Source: Heterodera schachtii
Lineage: Eukaryota > Nematoda > Chromadorea > Rhabditida > Heteroderidae
Assembly: GCA_023374025.1 (NCBI GenBank)
Contig: SIJG01000003.1
Coordinates: 682,001-746,000, forward strand
Reading direction: 5' to 3'
DNA length: 64,000 nt
In this document: positions 32,201-44,112 of the stretch, in pieces
Position numbering within the stretch: position 1 is the stretch's first letter
Layout: every line of letters begins with the position of its first letter
Program-made: the position numbers and the translations under genes
The notes under the pieces: model-generated
What the model saw: the letters and a program-made list of their open reading frames with translations, nothing else
What the model was told of the DNA's origin: nothing
The model's database searches: none

Positions 32201-35200
32201 CCCGGGAGTTTTTGGCACAAAAAGCGTCGAATGTCGCCTATTTTTTTTAAATCACGATATTTTAAAGCATTAGAATTGATAAAGGATTTTCCGCGTGTTT
32301 AGAGCCGTTTCGAGTTCAGAGACAAATAAGCATTTTCTTAGAAAAACACTGCTTAATTTGTATCATTTTATTCTTCAGATATGCAACCAATTTTGATGAT
32401 TTCGTTGTACAAAGAATTATTAATGAAACAGGTTGTTGAGAGTAATCACAGAGAATATTCCACCCAAATTGATCTTGAAGTAATGCTTTTCGACTACAAA
32501 ATGAGCATCAATTTGTTGATTGAATTTGGGCAAAATTTAGAAGAAAAAAGTGCAAAATTTGCTGACCAATTGAACAATTACATAAATGAATGGCACGAAT
32601 TGACGGAATACGACATCGAAATGAGGGGATTGTGCCAAATGCACAAATTGGCACATTCATTCGCCAACAATGGCATTATGATAGAGGAAAGTGCGGAATG
32701 GAGCGAATTTATTGGACAATTAGTGGGCAATGCGACGGGAACTCCAAAGGAACAAGTGAAAAATAATTTTGCATATTTTTATTGCTTTAGTGTACAAGGG
32801 GCGCGCTGTCAAAAACGCCGATGCGTCGAAATGGCGACTAAGCTAAAATTAGTCGAATTTCCGACAATTTTAAAAATTTATAACAATTTGTGAAATATTA
32901 CATTTTTTTAATAGCATTTTAAATACGAAATTCCTTAAATAATTTATCAGAACAGAATCGAGTTAATGGCAACTCGTACAATAAATTTTTTTAGAAAATA
33001 AAGCATAAGCTTAAGCCAACGCCTAGACCTAAGCAAGCCTAAGGCTTAGGCCCAAGCTTTAGGCTTAGGCATAGCCTAAACAATTGTACGAATTACCTGT
33101 TTACGATTACTGACATCATATGCTTGGAGCTTCAAAATTTAAAAAGGAAATAGATTTAGAATTTTATGAACTTATGTAGCTTATTTTTATTTTTAAAAAA
33201 TTCAACGGGAAGAATATTTTTTATATTTTTTAATAATCGATATTTCGACTAATTTTAGCTTAGTCGGCATTCGACCATCGGCATTTTTACAGGCAGCGGT
33301 ACTCGAGTGGGTGCAACAAATGAAAGTTCTTTATGGCCAAAAAAAAATGTTTGAAAACATGGTTCTTGTGTACTTCTGGCCATAACTGTGTTCAAACTCT
33401 ACGAAATATCCTTTTAAATTTTGCATGCTATTAGAAAACACTTAATACTACCGAATGATATTATGAATTAAAAATTTGGTTGTTTTTGAGCAAAGTTATG
33501 GGTAATTTTTTGTTAAAATTTTCATTAGATGATTTTTTTATATAACGGGCTTTTTGATGGTTTTTATATAATGTCCTAACACCTTCGACGGGAAATGGCT
33601 TTATCTTCACTTTCATGTTTATGCCATTATTAATTAGCCCATTAAGAAATTGATTTTTGCTTCCGAAAACGATGGGTTTCGGTGGCACGAAAGCGATTGT
33701 GCCGATGAAGGAGTGCAATCCAAATTATTCAATTCACTGCTCAAAAACCCGCGTTCGCTTTACCATTTCCATTTTGTCGCATTGAATATGCTGTTGAGAG
33801 GCTTTACTGAGCTTCGGCACTTTTTTTGCTATGCCAAAGACCGAATTGACACCGTTATTATCAAAGAGCGCGTCAGCTACCATTTCGGGGAGGCATTGCT
33901 GAACTCGTTGGAGATGACATACCCCTTAATTATGCAATTCGGTAAGACCATCGTGGCGGCCAGATATGGCACAATTCAAAATATAAAAAAAGCTGGGGTT
34001 GTCAATTCGTGGATTACCTGTCCAAAAAAGGTTTTAACTTTATGCCGCACATTTTTTGATTTTTCTAATATTTGCAACGCCTAAGAAACCATGTAATAAA
34101 GCTTTCAGTGTTTTTGACGTTTATTTTTAGCATCACGTGTTTTCCAGTGAGTTAATTGAAAATTCACGTGACGTTAAACGAAAAAATAATAGTTAAATGG
34201 TTCCCCCATTTTTTGGCACAAACATTTTTAAAAATTGAATTCGAATTCTTCAGAAATTCACTTTTATCTTCGAATCTGTGCATAATGATTATTTTTTGGT
34301 GTTGTAATGGTTTGTGATTAGTTATTTCTTGGTTTTAATTTATTTTAGAACAAAAAGCCAATTTTTAATAATTGTGGTTTTCGACTTTTTGTTCGAGTTC
34401 GGGTCCGGGGTTTGAAATAGACCAAAATGGACTCCATATTCCTGACCAGAGTACATTAAATCAGCCTAGTAAAAATTATTTTAAAAAATTTTCAGGGGCG
34501 GGTGACAAAACCTACAAAATCCAATTAATAAATCTATTTGAAAAACAATTTGTCCTTAATTTTATAAACAAAATTGAACAAATCTACAAGATCCTCCCGC
34601 TCGTGGAAATTACGAATTCCCCCCCCCCCCCCTTCTCTCACAACTTTTTTAAGCCCCTCTTTTTAAAATATTTCATAATCAATTTTAAAATACAATGAAA
34701 ATTATAGGCATTTTATTTGCACAGAATTCAATTTAAATGAATTAATTTTTTAAACATTTGTCAGATGTGGCCAACGTTACACATATTTTGGGACTTTTTG
34801 TTGAGCAGTTGAGCCACAAAACGGGCTCTTTTCAAGCGGAAATGGTCGAGGCGCGAATTTATGCTCCGACATTCCTCCAAGAAATGAATCTTTACGCCGA
34901 AAATGCGCATGACGACGGTTTCACAGCAAAAAAGGTGGAAATGGTCAAGGAGTTTTTTTACCAACTTTTGATCGAAACGCAAATGCCGGACATTGAACAA
35001 AGCGAGCACTCAATTCGCAACGCATTCTGTGTGTTGTACCACTTTTTTGAATGTATGGTGTTGGAAAAACAATTAATAGTCAAAGTGATGATGGCACATT
35101 GTGAGCGGGAAGAAAATGTGAAAAGGGCAATTGCAATCCAGAGAGATCAGATGAGGGGGAGGACGATGCAATTTCTACTGAACAGCTTGGCCAGCCCTGA

Positions 35201-38197
35201 GCTGATGATGGGGCAGAGGATCAGACGGACAAAAGGTAGTGGGTGGGAGGGGAATGGCACACAGCGGACAGTAGCGAATTGGACCCGAGTTATGCCGGTT
35301 TTTAAAGGGATATTTGTTAGTTGGACCCTAATTAAGGGCCCTATGACGAGGTATTTAAGGAGTGGGCCCTAATTAAGTGGCATTTGCGAGTTTGGCGCCC
35401 CTGTTATGAAGGATATTTATGAGTTGGGCAAGAGGTATTTCGGTCTTTGTTCTCCTTATTATGTTCCGAGTGAATAAATATTTTGAAGGTGGAAGAACAC
35501 GGCTTTGGAAATTGTTGTATAACTACGACCAAAAGATTGAGCAAAATGAAAAAGAAATGGCCAATTTATGGGAAACATTGGAACTTTCTGATGATATTAT
35601 TATCTGTAAATAAATAAAAACATAAATTTAAGCTAAAAGCCTTTTTTAACTTTTGAATAGATTTTTTATTTTTTAGGTCGGTTTTTCGCATTTCAGACGA
35701 GCAAAAAAAAAAAAAACTTTTATCTCATTAAAGCCAGGGACAGATATCTGTTTTTGTTCTTTTGTTGTTGTTTTGATTACGCCAATCATTTTTCTGTCGG
35801 CGCGACCGAAAACCGAAATTTTCTGAATATTTCCAATTTGATTAAAAATTTTCAAAAATGTTACCACCTAACCGACTAAATCAGACTAAAAATTTCCTAA
35901 ATTTAAACACTGACCACTTCTAAAGTTTACTTAAAATGATTATGGAAAATAAAAAAAATAATATTAAAAATAAATATTTGTAAATGAAATATTTTCTGAT
36001 AATTTAAATGCATTTTAAGATTATGAGGACAATCAGCAGCTGATTTCCCATTATGAGAATGTTCTGCTGAACGATGGCAGAAACGAATTTAGCCGAATGG
36101 AAGGCAAAATGAAAGCCGAAATTTTCTTATTTATCAGTTGGATTTACGCTCAATTTTCGCCCACAAAACCTTTTTCGGCAAAAATTTTGAAAAATGTGCA
36201 AATTTATTTGCCCCTAAGCGTAAAAATGTTGGACAGCTTTTACGACCGATTGTTTGATCATCAGCAAATTGAAGAATTAGAACAGGACGAGCAGGAGTTG
36301 GTGGAGCTGATCATGGCGATCAGAGGCCAAATAGAGCAAATTGTGATGGGCCATCAGCCGACGAAAAGCGAAACGGAACTGATCAAAGAGTGGCGAAGAC
36401 GGAACTTTGCCGGAGTGAAGCGCAGCAAAAAGACGCAACAAATTGCGAAGGCAAAGCATTGGGCCGAATATGGGGCATGGATGAGGCAAATGCATGGCCA
36501 AACACTGATCAAACTGACCAAAATGGACGAACAATTTGCGCAGAAACTGAAAAACGGTAAATTTGATGCTGTGGAATTTCGCCAAGTTGGCTGCGCCCAT
36601 TTGGCGATGCCGAAATAGCACGGCACGGCGAAATAAGCGGATGGAAATATGTGGAAGGAATTTTGCTGCAAATTTCAGAAATTTTTTTGATTAAGAACTC
36701 AAAATTCATAATTTAAATTTCAATAAAATTTTCCGGGTTAGTGTAACTTTTTTGACTATGCCCGAATTTTCAATTTTTTAAAAGGCAATATAAAAAGATA
36801 AAATAAACCGTTTATTTCTAAATGAATAAATTAATAATTCTCAGGAGTTAAAATTTCTTAAAGGTCACCGTTCTTAATTTATTTTATTAAATTTTGAAAA
36901 TGGTTTTTCACAAAATGCTTTTTAGAGTTTGAAAATTCATTGGTAAAACAACATTTTTTAATTGATTTGTTGAAAAATGAGAAAAAAACAAAAGAAGTGC
37001 TGGACATTTTGGGAATAATTGATGACTTAACAATTCACAAAATGCAAGACGAAATCAGCGAAAAAAATGAAAATATAAATGGAAATAATAAAAGTAAAAA
37101 TAAAACAAAAAAGAAAAAATATATAAAAAGGAAAAAAGAGAAAATTGGCGAAATGTTAAAAGGGAAAGAAGAAGAAAACACGGAAGAAATTAGTGAAAAT
37201 TTCGATGAACAAAAAAGAGGAATGGAAGAAAATGAAGAAAAAACGACAGAAAATTTAAAAAAGAAAAAAGAAATTGGAGAAGAAGAAGAAAATATTGGAG
37301 AAAATTTGGAAAAAGAAGAAAAAACTGAAGAGAAAGAAGTAAAAACAGAAGAAAATTTTGAAAGAGAAGAAAAATTCGAAGACAGCGAAGAAAAAGGCGC
37401 TGAAAATTTAGAAAAACCGAAATTGAAAGAAAAAGTTTCGAAGCAAGAAGATTTTGAGACAGCAAATGGCACAAAATTGAAGAAAAATGACGGGCAATTT
37501 GCCAAAAGCGCAAATTCATCGCCTGAAAAATTGGATGTAAATGAATTTGCATTCATCAAATTGGGCGATTTTGAGGACGACCAATTTTTGGCATTAAAAT
37601 ACGGTGAATTTTTTGAAATATTAAGTCGAAATGACGGAGAAAAAGCGAGAAAAATTTGGCCCCCAGCTCTGAAACAAATTGAGGAAAAGGAAAAGTTGGC
37701 AAAATGTGCCGGCACAGAGCAATCGTTGGCGCATCTGTTGGACATTGGCATTTTGGCGAACGAAATTTGGCATTACGTTCAGACAATGAAGGCACTGAAT
37801 GGAAAAAGCAAAGATTTGGCAAAATTTGAAAAGGAATGGGCCCAGCTGAAGCAGCTCAAATTGGAGGAGGAAATAAGTACAAAAAATTTGGAGCAAACGC
37901 TTTTTACGCTTTTGAAACGAATTGTGGCGGAGGGAATCGCTGCGGAAAATGCGCAAAATTTAAAATTGGAAATAAACGGTGAAATTGGCCAAGTTCGGCA
38001 TCAGTTGCATTTGCGCAAATTTGCGATAGCATTTTTTGAAAGCGGGAATTTTTGGACAAATTTGAACAAAAAGCGAAAGAAATTGATAATGGCAAAACTT
38101 TTGAAAGAAGATAATGAAGAAAAAATTATTTTATCAATTGAAAAATTGGAAAAATATTTAATTTTATTCAAAAAATTAAATGAACAAATAAAATTAG
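29293..38197 (+). CDS. Giant secreted helical protein, exons 1-11 (N-terminal part of a gene running to 41852)
   Basis: Exon 1 (29293-29362) encodes a signal peptide (MGRVKLLQILLFNFVLATL). Ten more exons follow: 29508-29916, 30459-30781, 31255-31764, 32012-32146, 32379-32755, 33647-33941, 34765-35235, 35489-35605, 36020-36556 and 36926-38197. Most introns are phase 1, so exons typically begin with Asp or Glu (G|AT or G|AA). The chain is almost wholly helical, with isolated cysteines. Several exons share a loose pattern, for example IEMDLVQIDFKMGKLLQTL in exon 2 and STQIDLEVMLFDYKMSINLL in exon 6, suggesting exon-wise repeats. Exon 11 opens with a 150-residue Glu/Lys coiled-coil-like tract. 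No domain family was recognised. Intron 5 would use a GC donor (GAAG|GCAAAT). I infer one gene because there is no other signal peptide or stop, but two or more adjacent genes cannot be excluded. Confidence 0.55.
30275..30423. repeat. MITE with CTAGGC/TTAAGC minisatellite core, copy 1
   Basis: ACAACTCGTACAA at the left is mirrored by TTGTACGAGTTGCC at about 30395-30408, followed by an offset partial repeat TTTTGTACGATTGCC. Between them run degenerate units such as TAGGCTAGGCCTAAGCTTTA. It lies in intron 2 of the giant gene. Confidence 0.7.
32966..33110. repeat. MITE with CTAGGC/TTAAGC minisatellite core, copy 2
   Basis: GGCAACTCGTACAAT is mirrored by TTGTACGAATTACCTGTTTA and a partial repeat TTTACGATTAC. 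The core has GCCTAAGGCTTAGGCCCAAG and related words in a different arrangement from copy 1. It lies in the intron between exons 6 and 7 of the giant gene. Confidence 0.7.
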
Positions 38198-38242
38198 GTA
38201 ATTTTTTGGGGGATTTTGAAGCAATTAAAATAACCATTTAAG

Positions 38243-41200
38243 ATGAACATTTGTTTAATAAATACAGAAATGATCTAAACAAATATGTGGATGAAAAAGT
38301 GAGGAAAAGTTTCTTGGATTCCGAAAAATGGACATTGCCGGACGAATTTGCAAAAAATTGGCAAGAATTAAATTTTGAGGAGAATTTCAAAGAAAAATCG
38401 GACCAAATAATAGAGGTGAATAATTACAATTATATGTATTGTATTATCAATGATTGTAAAAAATCCATAACGTTATGAAATTTTTCTTACAAAAATAGAA
38501 TAAAAATTGTGAAAAAGAGAACTTCATAAATGAAAGTTTCAATTTTAAATCTTTTTTCTTTAAAAATTAATAAATTTATTTATTTTTTATTACAATATTT
38601 AGAAATTTATCTGAATTCTCTATGAATTTTAATTATTTAAATGCTCAAATAATCATTTTTGCAGATTAAAAATTACTTGACTACGAATGGATATTTATCT
38701 GAAGAAGAAATGCACAAAAAAGGACAAATAATGGGCGAATTGACAAAAATTGTCAAAGGATGGGTAAGAGGAAAATTGTAAATAGAGACAGAAATTTCAA
38801 TTTGCGGATCCCGCGCGGGACTGGAACTCAAAATTTTGCGGTACGAAATCCCACGGGATTAATCCCGTAAATTCCGAAGTTAAAATTTGCGGGAATCAGC
38901 CCGGGATTGTGAGCTTAAATTTCAAAAAAATATCGACTTCAACTAAAATAATAATAATAATAAACATGAAAATTTTGTCAAGGCTTTTGCTAAAATAAGT
39001 ACAAAAGGGGTAAAAACTATGAATAGGTTTGCCTAAAAGATAATTTTTAATAACATTTCTTCTAGGTTAACCTATTTTTCTTCTTTATCCATTTAATTTC
39101 TCGTCGCGCCTCTTTCAAAAAATTTCTGCAGTTGGGGAACGGTACGGCGATTATTCTTAGCAGGTTTTGCCAAAAAATACAAGGGATTAGCCCTGAAAAA
39201 TTCCCAAAAACCTTGCAAATCCCGTATTTTCCAAAAATACCGGGATTTCGGACCGCAAAAGTTCCGCGGGTTTACGACCGGCGCCGGTCTCTAAGTATAA
39301 ATATTTTTTTCGAGAATTAATTTGTTCAGTGGCCCGATGCGATTATACAATTTGCCAAATTGGTATTGGGCAATGAAAAGTTGGAAACAATTTGCATTTT
39401 GTCTGACCAATTTGACAGGGATTTAATTGTTGGCGAATTAAATTGTGAAATGTACGAAAGGCAAAAATGCACGGATTCATCACTGTATTGCATCATTTGC
39501 AAGGTTAAATTAGTTGAAATTTGTAAAATTTGAGATTGTAAAAAGGCGTTTGACAAATTAACTGTCCAAAACACTTGGATTTTCGGCAAATTTTGAGCAA
39601 AAAAACTTTCATTACCAGGGCCAGATCTCACTCTAAAGATCTCGATGAGCTCGTTTCTGAATGGCGTCGATTCTGAAAAAAAACTCAAAAAAACTAGAGA
39701 CGCTTTGACTAAGACAGGCAAATAAAACACACAAAAATTTATTTGTAACAATATGATGTCAAATTTACGGAATAATTCAGAAATTCTGTCGATCCTTTGT
39801 TATATCTAGGAAATCATTAAATAAGACTTTTCTCGAGCAATAATAATTAATAAATTAATTATTGTGTTATTCCATAATTAATAATTAAATATTTGTAAGC
39901 ATTCCGCTGTGAAATCACTGGTAAATGCAAATTCGTCGGCACTTCCAAAGTTGGAATTCCTTTTTATGGACGTGCCAATCGAAATGACATTTATTTTTGT
40001 ACCAAATGACAAATTGTCAATTCCAAAAGAACAGAACAATTTGAGCAATTATGAAAAATTCGCCAATTATTTTGCTGAAAACATTGAGAAATTGGCATTT
40101 AATGACAATTTCGACGATAAAATGAATAAGGATGAAATCGACCTACTGGAAGAGTTTTTAGAAAAATCGACTTTTCGAAGTTAATTTACAAATTTTAAAT
40201 TAAATTTTTTCAAATAATTTGCAGATCAATTTGAAATGGACAATGTGTTGGAGGATAAAAAGCAATTAGAGATCATCAAAGAAAAAGCATTAAAAGATAG
40301 ACAAAATTTGGAAGAACAGAAAGCAATGCTAATGACATTGTCAAGTGAGAATTAATTAATGTTCGAAAAATAAAATCATTTTTCAGAGAATTTAATGAAT
40401 GAAAGAATTTTTGAAATTTTATCATCAGAGCAAAAATTGGAGAAAAATTATTCTGAGAAAAAACTGTTGGAAGATGAAAAAAACAACGAAAAATTGCGCA
40501 TTGTGCTCTCTTTTTTGGAACTTTGGACCAAAAGTAGCAATTAAAAATAAATAATTTAAAAACTATTTTAAAATTTAGATAATTTTATATATGGGCCAGA
40601 AATTGGCTATTTGAACACACCGATGTTATTGATAATGGTGTCAAAAGTATTTTTGTTCTTTCCGGAAGCATCAGTGCCTTTTTTGATAGAGAAATTTTTC
40701 TTAATTTATTCAAAATGGTAAAAGTAAAACTAAAAAATTCATTTTAAAAAAATGCAAAATTAAGGAAATGGCCAATTCCCGTACAATTAGCCCAAATTGA
40801 GCATCAGAAAAATGCCGAGTTTCTGGTCTGGAGCCCAGGACGAGAATGGTTTACGAAAAAACAATTCGGACCCGGCAAAAATTCCGAAATGATGGCCATG
40901 CCAATCATTTCGCCATTGTTCCCGGAACAAAACGAAGCTTATCGGATTAATTTGTCAACGGCAAAAGTGATTCAAAATGAGTTGAAATTAGGTAAACAGA
41001 GGCCTAATTTGTTAAATAAAAAAGCAATTTTAGCATTTGTTCAAATAAGAAATATCGACGAAACGAGACAAATAATTGAGCCAATTCTCGGCAATAAAAA
41101 ATTCACAGAAAAGGTCAATTTAAATAAAAATAAAATAATATAAAATAATAGAGGCAGCAGAATACGAGAATTACAGCAGAACCGAGTTTCATGATTTAAA

Positions 41201-41852
41201 TCCTTTTTTTTTGCCTACTGGTCATTGTGCCAAGATTAGCCTTGGTATTGACCCGGAGAATGCTTGTTCAAAATATTTTATTTAAAAATTTGGGTTTTTC
41301 GGACAATAATCAAAGTTATTTATTTTTTAAAAATTCTGAAAGAAACCCATTCTTATTCCGACCTCTAAAAGTTTAAATAATTCAGTATGAACATTTTATC
41401 ACTTTTGTTTGCGCTGGAAACGAATGGAATGTTGAAAAGTTTTGCCATTTTGTCGGGAAGCGATTGGGGCACGAATTGCTGCATTTTGTGGAGCAATCAT
41501 CCGCCAATTTGATCAATTTTTGCCATATTTATCCAAAAGTAGTGCAAGTGGAGAAGCAACTTTCGGAGGACAAAAAGTTTAGTTTAAAAACAGTAATTAT
41601 AAATTTAATCCCCAAAATTTTAGATGGAAAAATTTGCAAAAACGGATTTGGTTGGTCGGTTTGAAATTGCAAAAGCAGAAAAAAAGAAACGATGAAGCAT
41701 TTACAAGCGAGCTCAAAGCCATGCTGAGTAGCAAATTGGCCGAAATTGACGCAAAAATAAAAAGTGATTTTGAAGGGAAACGATATTACAATGTCCGTTT
41801 GAATTCTGAATTTGTTGAAAGGTCGGAATTGGACAATTTGGCCAATTTTTAG
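38243..41852 (+). CDS. Poly(A)-polymerase-like pseudoenzyme region (exons 12-22 of the giant gene)
   Basis: Poly(A) polymerase (PAP) adds A tails to mRNA in the nucleus. Exons: 38243-38415, 38665-38763, 39330-39503, 39900-40179, 40225-40345, 40387-40533, 40579-40717, 40765-40991, about 41154-41250, about 41388-41576 and 41624-41852. Exon 13 ([20 protein letters not shown]) fits the PAP N-terminal helix. Exons 17-19 give [53 protein letters not shown] and [20 protein letters not shown], matching PAP central-domain blocks (RLTLRAIKLWAK, GFLGGVSWAMLVAR, HKFFLVFSKWEWPNPV, MPIITPAYPQQNSTYNVS). The last exons fit the RNA-binding domain. The catalytic GS and DxD motifs are gone (the DIDALCV region reads LETICIL) and the third Asp reads Glu (VPIEMTF). 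The junction between exons 20 and 21 is unresolved. It joins exon 11 through a 45-bp phase-1 intron. Confidence 0.7.
38783..39293. repeat. hAT-like short element, GGGATTAATCCCG-word arms
   Basis: Starts TAGAGACAGAAATTT and ends CGGCGCCGGTCTCTA. The flanking octamers ATTGTAAA and AGTATAAA match at six of eight positions. GGGAT and ATCCCG words (CCCACGGGATTAATCCCG) recur in both arms. It sits in the intron between exons 13 and 14 of the PAP-like region. Confidence 0.6.
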
Positions 41853-42186
41853 GTAATTTGTTGGGCAATTAATTAAGGAATAAAATTAACAAATGTTTTT
41901 AATCACATTAAGCACATATTGATTGTATAATCTTTCATATCTTGGTATTTACTGAATAAAAACACTAACCACCGATATTTTTTATAATAAACATTGGTAA
42001 AGCATAAATATTCGAATTATTAATTTAGTTCATTTAGTCAACAATAACTATCTTTTAATTAACTGGGAAGAGCCTCCTAATTCAAACCCATAGATTATCA
42101 CCCATTATGTAGCAAGAATTTCCAAAATAATATCAAAGACTCGGCCCTTCCAAGCAAGCACAAATCACAACTCCGTAATAAAAGCA

Positions 42187-44112
42187 TCAGTTCTGATCAG
42201 GGCTGGGCGAAGCTCGGCTTAGCACTCGAAGCCGAAGACGAAAGTTGGTGTTGTTGTGCCAAACTTTCTTCCACATTTTGCCAAATCCCTTGCGCATTTC
42301 GGTGCGCAATTCCCGGCTGAGCAGCAACATCACCTTAATTATTTTAAAGATTTTAATAAACATTGCATGGGTTTCTGTCTTTATAGACATTTTACGAGAA
42401 AAGCATCAAAAATAAATTTTCAGAGCCAAATTTTTGAGCTAAGTTAGTATTAAGATTTTCGACATGAATATGTGAACGAGTTCGGGAAGTTTTTCAGGGA
42501 AAAAACTACGGGGCGGGTCGGGTTTGAATCGGCGTCTCTTACGCGCTTGGCACCAACACGGGTTACTGCAAAGCCATGTTTAGCAACAACACGGGCTCGT
42601 ACACGGGCTTAAATTACCATAGGCTGTTCAATGTGGAAGATTGCGTACAGTATGGTAAACACAGTAATAAATGTCGGGTCAAACGGTGTTGCCGCCCCGT
42701 TGGCACTGTAAAATGCCATTGCGAACACCGTAAGCACAAAAGGGGGTGTTGTGCCAAGGATGCAAATTGCGTACAGTTGCATTCGTTCGCGCGAATAATT
42801 GTCCAATGACGGAGAAAATGATGGTGGTGCCACCTGAAGCTGATCGTTTTCTTGCTGATTTTGTTGATGAGGTGTATCATGTTGTTGACCATTTACAGAT
42901 ACAGTAGCAGTTGCACGGACAAACACTGTCAATTTGACGGATAATGTCAAATAAAAAAAACTTGTTCATTTTTAGCTATTTTTTTTTGCCTCCAAACTGA
43001 TATTTTTAGAGATGAACCTGGATTCAAACCCAGGTTTTTTTGATCGAGAGATTATAGTAAAAGCATTTTCTGGTTTCGAATTTCAAATTCATTCATAATT
43101 CGAAACTTTTTCTGTCTTTCGATTTCCAATACCTTCCAGCACTTTTTTGACTATTCGCCAAATAAGACAAATTGCGTATAATGCGGTTGGAGTGTATGAA
43201 GTCGTTGTGAGATTTATTAAGTTGACTGCATCAATTAATTTGAAATGCAAATTGTTCTCCTTAATAGGCGTCATAAAAATGTTATTCCAAATAAATAAAT
43301 AATTATATAAATTGTTTTTTATACCGTTATTATAGCAGGAGGATATATGGAGACTAATGTGTAAATGCATGAGTAAATACGCAAATACGGCTTCCAATTG
43401 ACGACCACTGAAAAGACAATGCCACAAAACCAGCACATGGCAAGGCACAGTCTCGTAAAGCTATTAACAAATTGCTTTGGTATTTAAGGGACAAAGGCAC
43501 TAATTAGGCAACCCACCGTAAGGTAAAGAGATGAAAATAGAAAATTGGGGCCATTATTGCGATGATCCGATTTAATGCTAACAAATTATAAGCAACAGCA
43601 ACCGCCATGGCACAAATTTGGTACACAATGGCATCCAAATCAAGCGGCACCGCAATTCGGTGGCCGACAAAATGGCCCAAATAGAGCTCCATAGTCCAAA
43701 ACATAATCAAAATGTGCATGATATTCTGAAAAAATAAACAATTAAATATAAATGCAAAAATAAAAACAATAAAATTTAGGAGTTTGTATTATAACATAAA
43801 TAATTATTGGAAATAAATGAAAAATAAATTTAAAAATAATTATATTTTCGAATTATGTATCAATTTATCATTTTATTCATTATTATTGAAATTAATATTT
43901 GTTTTGTTTATTACAATGTTAAGAAGGATGCAAAATGCAGTCCGCTTTTTTGCGAGTTTTGCCGTGGCCGGCAGCACCAGCAAATGCGGCAACAATCCAA
44001 GCAAATGTAAGCCAAGATAAAAGCCGGCCTGGAAATGTTGGGCACTCGAAGAATTCGGATGGGCACATTTTGCCGCAATTTGTGTCAGGAGAATTTCATT
44101 GGAATAATTCAT
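42187..44112 (-). CDS. Nematode seven-transmembrane chemoreceptor-like GPCR
   Basis: Six exons join with consistent phases: 44112-43915, 43725-43517, 43460-43325, 43259-43133, 42925-42618 and 42333-42187, giving about 374 residues. TM1 is FYLGLHLLGLLPHLLVLPA. TM2-TM3 lie in exon 2, with the motif YNLLALNRIIAIMAPIFYF, a DRY-like NR...P..Y element at the end of TM3. TM4 is LAMCWFCGIVFSVVVNW. TM5 is TALYAICLIWRIVKKV. TM6-TM7 are MQLYAICILGTTPPFVLTVF and FITVFTILYAIFH. The third intracellular loop is Gln/Asn-rich. The LNR...P..Y pattern suggests an Srx/Srt/Srw-like class, which I cannot settle. The last exon continues with basic helix-8-like LLLSRELRTEMRKGFGKMW, and its final codons run into repeat-like DNA (TCGGCTTCG words, CAGGGCTGGGCGAAGCTCGG complement). 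It is convergent with the giant gene, whose stop is only about 335 bp away. Confidence 0.7.

Noticed and set aside
43012..43040. Possible tRNA T-arm (CCTGGATTCAAACCCAGG)
   Set aside because: A single hairpin without D or anticodon arms on either strand.
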